DNA from: DATGMP01 sp035293565
GTDB lineage: Bacteria > Pseudomonadota > Alphaproteobacteria > BOG-932 > Roseiterribacteraceae
Reading direction: 5' to 3'
NCBI GenBank assembly: GCA_035293565.1
Contig: DATGMP010000027.1
Coordinates: 1 to 6,198 of the forward strand
DNA: 6,198 nucleotides
Positions 1 through 5,957 of this stretch are shown one piece after another (the first letter of the stretch is position 1; every line of letters starts with the position of its first letter). The notes beneath the pieces are model-generated. The model saw only the letters and a program-made list of their open reading frames with translations. It did not search any database and had not been told where the DNA came from. The translations under genes and the position numbers were made by a program.

Positions 1-158
1 TGATGCGTCCGCCAAGACGTCGGTGGTAACCGACACCAGGAAAACCTCCGCAACGCGGCCGCCGCAACCGCCCACTCCACGTCCTGAAGACCAAAAATGA
101 GCAGACTCGACCCAGCCGCTACTTATTCAGATGTTCCCTAGAGCTGGCGTTAGGCCCA

Positions 159-1121
159 ATGATGGTCGTAGGTCTAATGGGCATTGCGCGTGGCCGCGCT
201 CTGAAATGGGCGTGCGTAGGGACGGTCATCTTCTCGGCTCTGACCGTGCGCGTGCCTGATTGGTATCATGTCCATTGGGGCTCAAAGTGGTACGGGTTTC
301 CAAAGCCGAGCAAAGCCGAAGAGAACGCCCTATTTCTCTTGGCCGATCCCCCGACGGCCTATATCGCCCCGTTTTTGCCGGCAAGCGCGCGCCTTGCGTG
401 GCCTCAGGAGATCGGACCTTCCGAATATCATGGAAAGCTTGCCGCTTGGATGATGGATGCCGTGAGAGACTCTGCGGCTTTCTACCTGGTCGCGGAGGCG
501 CCAATCCCGCCGCACGCTATCGACGATGTGGCCGCCTATGGCCTATCACCTACGGGGGATTGCCGCATGCAGCGCGATCGCGCAAGGCGACTCATGCTTT
601 GCGAACTGACGAAGGATCCGTCTGCAAGGGCACTTTATAATCTTCATCTGCCGGTGCCGCCCCTGGTACTAAAGCCGGGAAGCACGGTCGCCATTTCCCG
701 CGCCGGCGGGTTTGGGCTACTGCACGGCTGGTTCCCGCTGGAAGATTGGGGCGCTTGGGGCAGCGGCACGGATTCGACTCTCATTGTGCATCTCGTAGGC
801 CTCGCCGGCCCGGGCCCGTACCGATTGCGATTTCGAGGTCGGGCCGTAGTCGTCGATCACGCTCCCGACGTCATGATTGATGTGTTCGCTGCCGACCAAG
901 AGGTCGGACACTGGCGGTTCAATGTCTCCAATAATTACGATGCGCGAGATATCTGTGTGCCTGCTGCGGCCATCGACGCGAATGGCATCCTCATGCTCCG
1001 CTTCCATGATCCTCAGCCGAGAGTACCGGCCGCGTTCGGCGTCAATAACGACACGCGTTTGCTATCAATGGGTATCGACTCTCTCGAACTCGCTTCGGAC
1101 CAATCTGGCATCTGCCCTTAA
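159..1121 (+). CDS. C-terminal fragment of a polysaccharide-type integral membrane protein (terminal beta-sandwich domain)
   Basis: The 320-aa reading frame opens with a hydrophobic stretch (about residues 3-30) that would be the last membrane helix, followed by an extracytoplasmic region. The part at about residues 170-315 has the pattern of a beta-sandwich domain found at the end of large membrane glycosyltransferase-like proteins: 'GWFPLEDWGAWG' near residues 190-201, then alternating hydrophobic strands, ending 'GIDSLEL'. The ATG at 159 has only a weak AGG (152-154) in front. The same frame is open back to position 30, and codons from about 114 (SRYLF...LELALGP) look like the helix that normally precedes this segment. 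I infer that the gene is the 3' remnant of a longer one whose N-terminal membrane part is lost; the ATG at 159 is simply the first one available. The enzymatic role cannot be told from this fragment. It converges with the minus-strand gene at 1273. Confidence 0.6.
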   Translation: MMVVGLMGIARGRALKWACVGTVIFSALTVRVPDWYHVHWGSKWYGFPKPSKAEENALFLLADPPTAYIAPFLPASARLAWPQEIGPSEYHGKLAAWMMDAVRDSAAFYLVAEAPIPPHAIDDVAAYGLSPTGDCRMQRDRARRLMLCELTKDPSARALYNLHLPVPPLVLKPGSTVAISRAGGFGLLHGWFPLEDWGAWGSGTDSTLIVHLVGLAGPGPYRLRFRGRAVVVDHAPDVMIDVFAADQEVGHWRFNVSNNYDARDICVPAAAIDANGILMLRFHDPQPRVPAAFGVNNDTRLLSMGIDSLELASDQSGICP

Positions 1122-1272
1122 TACGCCGTATCCATATTCGAGACGCGGCCGCGCTCGTGATGGCGCGGAGCTCTGTGATCGAGTGCGAGTTGACGCCGGC
1201 GCTCCTCCATCGCCGGATGATCGACTCCACGCTGGATCTGATCATACGCATCCGGCGAAGGCCACAGAGGCT

Positions 1273-1710
1273 TTATTGTGCCGGTAGCGCCTGGGTTACC
1301 TCGTCGGCCTCGCTGGTGTCGCGATGCACCTCGTCGCGAATGACGCGGGTCGTCACCTCGTTCAGGTACTGCGTCAGCGCTTTGTTCAGTTCCTGGAACT
1401 CGGGCCACAGCACCTGGTCGACGAATCCTCTTGGTACCCGCAGCATCACGGTTGTCAGTCGTTGCCGGTAGAGCCGGTAGGGCTTCAGCCCATAGCGTCG
1501 GCAAAGCGCCAGGAACAGGCTGCGCGACCACTGGTCGGGCAGCGAGAACTGCATCTCGATTGGCGCGTCGCGTCGTTGCAGTTCGGCGAGCCGCGCCCGG
1601 ACTCGTTCCAGCGCCGCTTCCGCGGCGATCCGCTCGCCGGGTGTTCCGGCCCCTGCGAACAGCGCCTCGATCTTCCGCAGTTTTTCGCGAAGGTGCGCCT
1701 CGCTCGACAT
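1273..1710 (-). CDS. Conserved hypothetical protein, 145 aa, beside an IS66 remnant
   Basis: This intact reading frame has no function I can name. Residues about 5-44 form a charged, alanine-rich helix (HLREKLRKIEALFAGAG, then AAEAALERVRARLAEL) resembling the short helical region of DUF2786-like proteins. The rest is a compact domain with 'EMQFSLPDQWSR' (52-63), 'LCRRYGLKPYR' (69-79), 'TTVMLRVPRGFVDQVLWPEF' (87-106) and a helical tail. No signal peptide, membrane segment or obvious catalytic motif is visible. A GTG at 1749 would add 13 residues, but the ATG at 1710 has GAGG five bases upstream on the minus strand, and conservation as I recall it begins at MSSEAHL, so I chose 1710. It lies downstream of, and on the same strand as, the truncated TnpC. 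I recall relatives near IS66-type transposases in Alphaproteobacteria, which would make it a passenger or accessory gene, but that is memory and not shown here. Confidence 0.75.
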   Translation of the reverse strand: MSSEAHLREKLRKIEALFAGAGTPGERIAAEAALERVRARLAELQRRDAPIEMQFSLPDQWSRSLFLALCRRYGLKPYRLYRQRLTTVMLRVPRGFVDQVLWPEFQELNKALTQYLNEVTTRVIRDEVHRDTSEADEVTQALPAQ

Positions 1711-1773
1711 TCCCGCCTCGTCGCTTACCGATCGGATGGACGCCAGCACGCGGGGCGGCGCTCCGTCAATGGC

Positions 1774-2142
1774 TCACGCCGCTTCGGCACGATGGGGCTT
1801 CCGCCAGTTCCAGGGCAGAAGCTCGTCGAGTTTTGATGCCGGGTGGTCGTTGATCCGGCGGAGCACATCGGCGAGCCAGGCTTCGGGATCGACGTCCAGA
1901 TCGATTCCTTCACGGGCGAAGCTCTCGCTCTGCCGATTGAGCGGCAGATGCTGGCCGAACTTGCCGTTGAGCACCATCGCCAGGAGAGCAGGGCCGGCGC
2001 GCCCTCGGGCGATCGGATGGAACGGCGCCCGCGGCCGAGTGATCCTTTCGCAGGAGCGACAGGTGAACTTCTCCCGCACGGTCTGGATCACTTTCCGGCA
2101 GAAGCTCGCCAAGCACCAATGGAAAATCAGGGCTTGGAGCAA
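1774..2142 (-). pseudogene. tnpC: IS66-family transposase (TnpC) remnant with the catalytic core deleted
   Basis: Recognisable IS66 transposase sequence begins near 2094 with 'KVIQTVREKFTCRSC', the zinc-binding segment (CxxC). It is followed by 'PIARGRAGPALLAMVL' and 'FGQHLPLNRQSE', which lead into the DDE nuclease domain. After 'REGIDLDV' (about 1890-1915) the frame passes directly to 'DPEAWLADVLRRI' and 'LDELLPWNW', which in the family is the extreme C-terminus. The central part carrying the three catalytic acidic residues, normally some 300 residues, is absent. Upstream of 2094 the frame is not IS66-like and opens only with TTG at 2142, so the N-terminus is gone as well. The tnpA and tnpB genes usual for IS66 are not seen. 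The deletion happens to preserve the frame. The product cannot be an active transposase. It ends 16 bp beyond the stop of the GNAT gene and reads the same way. Confidence 0.85.
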
Positions 2143-2157
2143 CCCTTTCGGTTTCAG

Positions 2158-2679
2158 CTACAGCCCGAGCTTCTCGAATGTTTCCAGCGGCAGGAAGAGG
2201 CGGCGCTGTTCACTGGCAAATGCACGAAAACCGTAACGCTCGTAGAACGTCACCGCGCGATCATTCTTCGCATCGACGACGATGGCATAGACCGCAAGGG
2301 TTGCGCTCGCTCGCACGACACGGCGGATAGCGTCGAGCAGCATGGTTTCGCCAAGCCCTTCTCCTTGGCATGCGCGATCGACGGCGAGGCGACCCAGGAT
2401 CGCGGCCGGAACGGGGTAATGTGGCAGCCGTTTCGCCAAAGCCGGCGGCAGCTCGTCTTTTTCGAAGCTGGCGGCGCTCAGGCTGTAGTAGCCGGCAATC
2501 TTCCCAGGCGCGCCGCCGAGCGCCACGAACACCTGGGCCACGCGCCGCCGGATATCTTGAGAAGCTTGCCGCTGAAGGTAGGAATCGAGAGCTGGCTCCC
2601 CGCAGGAGAAGGCTGAACGGTCATGGTGCGAGCCGAGCGGCTCGATGACCAGGGCAGGTTCATCCACCGACACGCTCAC
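2158..2679 (-). CDS. tacT: GNAT-family acetyltransferase toxin (TacT-like)
   Basis: The 173-aa product is a type II toxin of the GNAT family. Known TacT/AtaT-type toxins use acetyl-CoA to acetylate the amino group of charged tRNAs and so stop translation in the cytoplasm. The sequence has the family opening 'FSCGEPALDSYLQRQA' (24-39), the strand 'AGYYSLSAAS' (62-71), the acetyl-CoA pyrophosphate-binding motif QGEGLG (105-110) after 'LGRLAVDRA', and the C-terminal 'FYERYGF' (145-151), whose Tyr146 matches the usual catalytic tyrosine. The length is normal for the family. The start ATG at 2679 lies inside the end of the antitoxin gene (20-bp overlap), so the two are translationally coupled. The frame is complete with no lesion, unlike the neighbouring mobile DNA. 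The acylated tRNA species it targets cannot be predicted from sequence alone. The gene symbol is by analogy. Confidence 0.93.
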   Translation of the reverse strand: MSVSVDEPALVIEPLGSHHDRSAFSCGEPALDSYLQRQASQDIRRRVAQVFVALGGAPGKIAGYYSLSAASFEKDELPPALAKRLPHYPVPAAILGRLAVDRACQGEGLGETMLLDAIRRVVRASATLAVYAIVVDAKNDRAVTFYERYGFRAFASEQRRLFLPLETFEKLGL

Positions 2680-2944
2680 GATAGCGGCGTGCAGCCTCCA
2701 TCAGCTTCTCGTTCGGTTCCGGCGGGTTGATCAGCGCGTCATAGAAGATTTCCCAATCCTTCGCCGAAAGCGTGATCTTCTCGTGAGAAGAGATCACGCG
2801 CTCCGCCGCGGCCACCGCGTACGCGAGCACGAAATCGGTCACGCTCGTTTCCTCATAGGCGGCCGCTCGCTCAAGCTTGCGCTTGGTCTTGGCATCCAAG
2901 CGCAAGTGCATGCGATCCCTTTTCACTTCGGCAGTTTGGCCCAT
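2660..2944 (-). CDS. tacA: DUF1778-family antitoxin (TacA-like, ribbon-helix-helix)
   Basis: The 94-aa product matches the DUF1778 antitoxins that pair with GNAT toxins. The N-terminal part is a ribbon-helix-helix DNA-binding domain ('RDRMHLRLDAKTKRKLERAA', about residues 9-28, then 'VTDFVLAYAVAAAERVI'), which in the family represses its own operon. The C-terminal tail ('ITLSAKDWEIFYDAL...PNEKLMEA') is the segment that wraps the toxin and blocks its active site. The frame is open up to 3007, but I chose the ATG at 2944. It has GGAG six bases upstream on the minus strand, and the protein then starts 'MGQTAEVKRDRM', as is usual. An ATG at 2959 is possible but has a poorer ribosome site. The gene precedes the toxin and overlaps it by 20 bp, the standard order. 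A likely operator and promoter lie just upstream (2973-3001). Confidence 0.9.
   Translation of the reverse strand: MGQTAEVKRDRMHLRLDAKTKRKLERAAAYEETSVTDFVLAYAVAAAERVISSHEKITLSAKDWEIFYDALINPPEPNEKLMEAARRYRERVGG
2770..2799. repeat. Long imperfect inverted repeat inside the antitoxin gene
   Basis: Arms GCGTGATC-TTCTC and GAGAA-GATCACGC face each other around a GT centre, with a 2-base bulge (GA) on one side. This gives 13 potential base pairs in 30 bases. It lies in the antitoxin codons for 'ERVISSHEKITL'. It may be an accident of codon use in a conserved stretch or an mRNA hairpin between the antitoxin body and the toxin start; nothing decides between these. Confidence 0.5.
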
Positions 2945-2972
2945 CGGACGCTCCAGCATTCTCGATACTCGA

Positions 2973-3001
2973 TAAGTACGCCATATCGGCGTACAGATCA
3001 A
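2973..3001 (-). promoter_or_regulatory. Probable promoter and operator of the TacAT-like operon
   Basis: Reading the minus strand, TTGATC (3001-2996) and TACTTA (2978-2973) are separated by 17 bases and could be the -35 and -10 boxes; the -10 is a weak match. A perfect inverted repeat, GTACGCC-5 nt-GGCGTAC (2976-2994), fills the spacer and reaches the -10. A ribbon-helix-helix antitoxin bound there would block polymerase, which is the expected autoregulation of DUF1778/GNAT operons. The inverted repeat is seen directly; its role is inference. Confidence 0.5.
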
Positions 3002-3003
3002 GG

Positions 3004-3295
3004 TCACGGAGAAAATTTTTTGAAACGTTCCCTTCTATCCCCCAGCACGAAGCGATCGACCCGGACGTCGTCGCCCATCAGCAGCCCGCCCAGAAAGCCC
3101 GCGCGATCTGCATGGTAGGACGGAGGCAGGGTTGGGCGTCGGATCAATCGCGTCGTCGTTGATCAGGCCGAAGGTGCTATCGGTCGTGCCAAAACCGGCG
3201 GCGGCGGTAATGCCGGCATGGAGTCCGTCGAAGTCCTGGGCCCACGCCGGCCACGACAGCAGTGCCGCGCCGGTGAACAAGAGGATTTGCCGCAT
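3004..3295 (-). pseudogene. Frameshifted N-terminal fragment of an outer-membrane beta-barrel protein
   Basis: From the ATG at 3295 the minus strand encodes a signal peptide (MRQILLFTGAALLSWPAWAQ, typical A-x-A-type end) and then 'DFDGLHAGITAAAGFG', the first strand of an OmpA/opacity-like eight-stranded barrel. The frame runs to 'DPTPNPAS' and then turns into arginine-rich nonsense ending at 3035. In the next frame the barrel pattern resumes at about 3110 as 'FLGGLLMG' and 'VRVDRFVLG' before reaching a stop at 3004. So there is one frameshift near 3110-3125 and a 3' truncation near 3040, after which the barrel sequence is lost. Only about 80 of the usual 200 or more residues remain, so no functional porin can be made. 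It abuts the promoter of the antitoxin operon, suggesting that the toxin-antitoxin DNA replaced the rest of the gene. Confidence 0.65.
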
Positions 3296-3402
3296 ATCGT
3301 ATGCCGAATGAAACCTGTCGCCTCTGATAATCATCGAACGTCAGGCGCGCAATGCCGCTGGCAAATACACGCCGCAGGGCGTGGTTCGAAGCCAAGCCGC
3401 TA

Positions 3403-3431
3403 TTGAATTTCAACCAAAATATCCATATTCT
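3403..3431 (+). promoter_or_regulatory. Probable promoter (with small palindrome) of the phd-vapC operon
   Basis: TTGAAT (3403-3408) and TATTCT (3426-3431) are spaced by 17 bases and lie 28 bases upstream of the antitoxin start, in an AT-rich patch unlike its surroundings. The -35 box overlaps the perfect palindrome TTGAATTTCAA (3403-3413), a possible operator for the Phd-type repressor. The boxes are visible; the function is inferred. Confidence 0.45.
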
Positions 3432-3458
3432 AGTCAGACAGGACAGAAAGGAATTGCA

Positions 3459-3704
3459 ATGACCACTTGGCAAGTCCAGGACGCAAAAACGCGGCTCAGC
3501 GAGCTAATCGAGCGCGCCCGTACCGAAGGCCCTCAAACCATCACCCGCCACGGCGCGGAGCGTGCGGTCGTGCTGTCGATCGAAGACTACCGCGCCCTGG
3601 CCGCGCACAAGCCCGATTTCAAGGCCTATCTGCTGGGCGGCCCCAAGGTGGACGATTTCCCCGTCGAGCGCGACCCCGACACGGGCCGTACCGTCGAGCT
3701 TTAA
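3459..3704 (+). CDS. Phd/YefM-family antitoxin
   Basis: The 81-aa product is the antitoxin of a type II pair. The N-terminal part has the Phd/YefM DNA-binding fold ('WQVQDAKTRLSELIERA', residues 4-20, then 'GPQTITRHGAERAVVLSIEDYRAL'). The acidic tail 'KVDDFPVERDPDTGRTVEL' is the segment that occupies the toxin's active site in this family. The ATG at 3459 has AAAGGA six bases upstream. The open frame could extend to GTG at 3381, but that would include the putative promoter and sequence not seen in the family. The stop is three bases before the toxin start, so the pair is one operon. By analogy the protein neutralises VapC and, with it, represses the promoter at 3403-3431. Confidence 0.92.
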   Translation: MTTWQVQDAKTRLSELIERARTEGPQTITRHGAERAVVLSIEDYRALAAHKPDFKAYLLGGPKVDDFPVERDPDTGRTVEL

Positions 3705-3707
3705 GCC

Positions 3708-4127
3708 GTGGCGAACGGCTATCTTCTCGACACCAATGTCATCTCGGAAACACGCAAGGCCCGCGCCGACAGCGGCGTCATCGCATTTCTTTCCGCGGCG
3801 GAAGCCGCTGGACTGTTCTTGAGCGTTCTGACCTTGGGAGAATTGCGCAAAGGCGTTGCAGCCAAGCGCCGGACCGATCCCGGCGCCGCTGATCAGCTCG
3901 GCGCCTGGGTGGACGGCATCGAAGCGACGTTCGCCGATCGCGTGCTGCCCATCGATGCTGCAACAGCACGACGCTGGGGGGAGTTATCGGCCAACCGAAC
4001 TCTGCCTGTGATCGATACGTTGATCGCAGCGGCGGCGATCAGCCACGGCCTCACCTTGGTCACCCGCAACACCCGGGATGTCGAATCCACCGGCGTCCCG
4101 CTCGTCGATCCTTGGCGAACACGATGA
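3708..4127 (+). CDS. vapC: VapC-family PIN-domain ribonuclease toxin
   Basis: The 139-aa product has all marks of a VapC/FitB-type PIN nuclease: 'LLDTNVISE' with Asp8, 'TLGELRKGV' with Glu45, 'VIDTLIAAAAISHGL' with Asp103, and 'VTRNTRDV' with Asp124. These four acidic residues would hold the metal ion for RNA cleavage. VapC toxins usually cut tRNA or rRNA in the cytoplasm; the target here cannot be read from the sequence. Translation starts at GTG 3708, three bases after the antitoxin stop, with only a weak ribosome site, so it probably depends on translation of the antitoxin. That arrangement would keep toxin below antitoxin. The gene is complete and without lesions. A strong Shine-Dalgarno follows immediately after its stop. 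Confidence 0.93.
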   Translation: MANGYLLDTNVISETRKARADSGVIAFLSAAEAAGLFLSVLTLGELRKGVAAKRRTDPGAADQLGAWVDGIEATFADRVLPIDAATARRWGELSANRTLPVIDTLIAAAAISHGLTLVTRNTRDVESTGVPLVDPWRTR

Positions 4128-4143
4128 AGGAGGAGAACCGACA

Positions 4144-4185
4144 ATGACTCAGAAAAAATCTTGGACCGCCCATTGCATCCCCTAA
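4144..4185 (+). CDS. Possible 13-aa peptide, or stub of a truncated gene, with a strong ribosome site
   Basis: AAGGAGGAG (4127-4135), the strongest Shine-Dalgarno in the window, sits eight bases before an ATG at 4144. The frame encodes only MTQKKSWTAHCIP before TAA at 4183. It begins 16 bases after the vapC stop and would be co-transcribed with it. Such a strong initiation site usually serves a real gene, so this may be the beginning of a third operon gene cut off by the insertion of the downstream recombinase element, or a short leader peptide. No similarity is recognised. Confidence 0.25.
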   Translation: MTQKKSWTAHCIP

Positions 4186-4212
4186 TGCTCCCGGGCTTCC
4201 CAGAACCACCTA

Positions 4213-4230
4213 TCGTGCGCCAAGGCACGA
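4213..4230. repeat. Small hairpin between vapC and the recombinase module
   Basis: TCGTGC-6 nt-GCACGA is a perfect 6-bp inverted repeat in the 145-base space between the short frame at 4144-4185 and the gene at 4331. No T-run follows directly (a run of six T lies some 25 bases downstream), so it is a poor terminator. Apart from this I see nothing definite in the interval. Confidence 0.35.
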
Positions 4231-4330
4231 CGTAACCTACTGATAGATATCGCCTATTTTTTATTGACCCGCCACCGCCTTATGCCCAAGTCCTGTCAAT
4301 CGACGGGAGTCCTCCTGGACGAGGTGGGCG

Positions 4331-4549
4331 ATGATCGAGGACGAGGATCGTGCGGCCAGTCCTCGGGCAAGACCCGAGAACGGACTGCTGCCCGCAGCGA
4401 ACGACAACGGCAACGAAGACATACGGGTTCGCATAGACGCGGCGGCGCTGAGGATCGCCCGCTTGATCGGCCGGCACATGGCGCGGGAAGCATTCGAGCG
4501 GTTGCGGGCTGCGAACGATAATGATCCGCTGGAACAGTGCGAGGACTGA
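4331..4549 (+). CDS. Small conserved protein (72 aa) upstream of the serine recombinase
   Basis: The product has an acidic, disordered-looking start, then 'AANDN' (22-26), an amphipathic helical core 'IRVRIDAAALRIARLIGRHMAREAFERL' (31-58, of which the stretch from 36 is strongly helical), a second 'AANDN' (60-64) and an acidic end. No function is known to me. I recall similar short proteins with ANDN motifs directly upstream of recombinases in alphaproteobacterial elements, which suggests a helper or regulator of the recombinase, but this is inference from position. The ATG at 4331 has GAGG (4321-4324) six bases upstream. The stop lies 19 bases before the recombinase start, so the two form an operon. 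The frame is intact although the recombinase is not. Confidence 0.6.
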   Translation: MIEDEDRAASPRARPENGLLPAANDNGNEDIRVRIDAAALRIARLIGRHMAREAFERLRAANDNDPLEQCED

Positions 4550-4647
4550 TCGACAGGAGACGACCCGGATGACCAAAGTTGCGATCTACGTCCGTTATTC
4601 CTCCGACACCCAGAGCGTTGCCTCGATCGACGACCAATTCTGCATCT

Positions 4648-4663
4648 GCCGAGAGCCGAGAGC
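4648..4663. repeat. 7-bp tandem duplication (GCCGAGA x 2.3) causing a frameshift
   Basis: GCCGAGA at 4648-4654 is repeated at 4655-4661, and the match continues for GC. Removing one copy gives codons for 'CREHAAREKW', which joins the two halves of the recombinase exactly as the family has it. The duplication adds 7 bases, a net shift of +1. It may arise and revert by strand slippage. Confidence 0.9.
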
Positions 4664-5957
4664 ATGCAGCGCGCGAGAAGTGGACGGTCGTCGGCACCTA
4701 TCACGATGCCGCCATTTCCGGCGCCAGCGTGATTCTCCGCCCAGGCATTCAGTCGCTGTTGCAGGACGCGCAGCTGGGCCGGTTCGAGATCGTGCTGGCC
4801 GAGGCGCTGGACCGCGTGAGCCGCGACCAGGCCGACGTAGCGACGCTGTTCAAGCATCTCCGCTTCGCCGGCGTGCAGATCGTCACCTTGAGCGAGGGCG
4901 AAATCACCGAGCTCCATGTCGGCCTCAAAGGCACGATGAACGCGCTTTTCTTGAAGGACCTCGCCGCCAAGACGCATCGCGGCATTCGTGGCCGTGTCGA
5001 GAAAGGCAAATCCGGCGGCGGTCTTTGCTACGGCTACGACGTGGTCAAGCACACCGACGCCGAGGGCGAGCCGATCCGCGGCGAGCGCACCGTCAACGAG
5101 GCGCAGGCCGAGATTATCCGCGGCGTCTTCAGGGAGTTCGCCGCCGGCATCAGCCCGCGTGCAATCGCTCGCCGTCTGAACGAAGACGGTGTTCCCGGCC
5201 CCGATGGCTCGCTTTGGAACGACTCCACCTTGCGCGGGCACGCCCAGCGCGGCACGGGTCTTCTCAACAATGAGCTTTACATCGGCAAGCTGGTCTGGAA
5301 CCGGCTCCGGTACGTGAAGGACCCGACCACCGGCAAGCGCGTCTCCCGGCTCAATCCGCGCGAGAAATGGATTACGACAGACATACCCGCGCTGCGGATC
5401 ATCGACGACGATCTCTGGCAGGCGGCGAAGGCCCGCCAGGCGGAGCTTGCCGTGACGTACGCGAAGACCATCGCCGCGACCCGCGCGGCCTTTGCCAACC
5501 GCTTGAACGCAACGCATCGGCCGCGCTCGCTCCTCTCGGGCCTGCTCGTTTGCGGATGCTGCGGCGGTCCTTATGCCCTGCGTGGACAGGACCGCTACGC
5601 CTGTTCCACCCACGTCATGAATGGATCGTGCGGCAACAGCCGCACGATCGCTCGCGAGGCCCTCGAGCCCCGGATGCTGGAAGGTCTTCGCGGACGGCTC
5701 ATGGCGCCCGAGTTCGCGGCGGAAGCCATGCGCAGCTACGCCGAGGAAACCAACCGGCTCAATCGCGAGCGGCGATCATCCGCCGATGCCGATCGCCGCG
5801 AGCTGGACAAGCTCACACGATCGATAAACGAGATCCCGAAGCCGCCGAGGCCACTCATCGAACGGATCACGCTCGCCCGGCACGAGGCGCGGGGAAATCA
5901 TAACTACGCTGCACGGAGATCTCGGTACGGTCCTTGAATGGGGAGCTCAAAACAAGA

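Noticed and set aside
2..100. A proline- and threonine-rich open frame (…RPPQPPTPRPEDQK) ending at TGA 98-100, possibly the tail of a gene to the left.
   Set aside because: Only 32 codons of low-complexity sequence at the window edge, with no recognisable family.
1122..1272. Minus-strand codons resembling a DUF1127 (YjiS-like) protein: 'IIRRW', 'ERRRQLALDH' and 'ELRAI' in neighbouring frames.
   Set aside because: It would need two compensating frameshifts over a short, compositionally simple motif; not enough to call a gene. No other feature was found in this stretch.
1722..1728. GTAAGCG on the minus strand, like the start of IS66 terminal inverted repeats.
   Set aside because: It is only seven bases, its orientation is that of a left end and not the expected right end of this transposase, and no partner repeat was found in the window.
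1843..2616. A 257-codon plus-strand frame across the IS66 remnant and the GNAT gene.
   Set aside because: It spans two unrelated minus-strand genes with clear family motifs and is best explained as their antisense shadow.
4329..4549. AANDN motifs compared with the ssrA (tmRNA) tag sequence AANDENYALAA.
   Set aside because: The likeness is five residues, the motifs are internal, and there is no tmRNA-like RNA structure nearby.
4261..5613. A 450-codon open frame on the minus strand, antisense to the recombinase.
   Set aside because: It mirrors the coding frame of a GC-rich gene, has repetitive low-information composition and no recognisable domain, while the plus strand has clear recombinase motifs.
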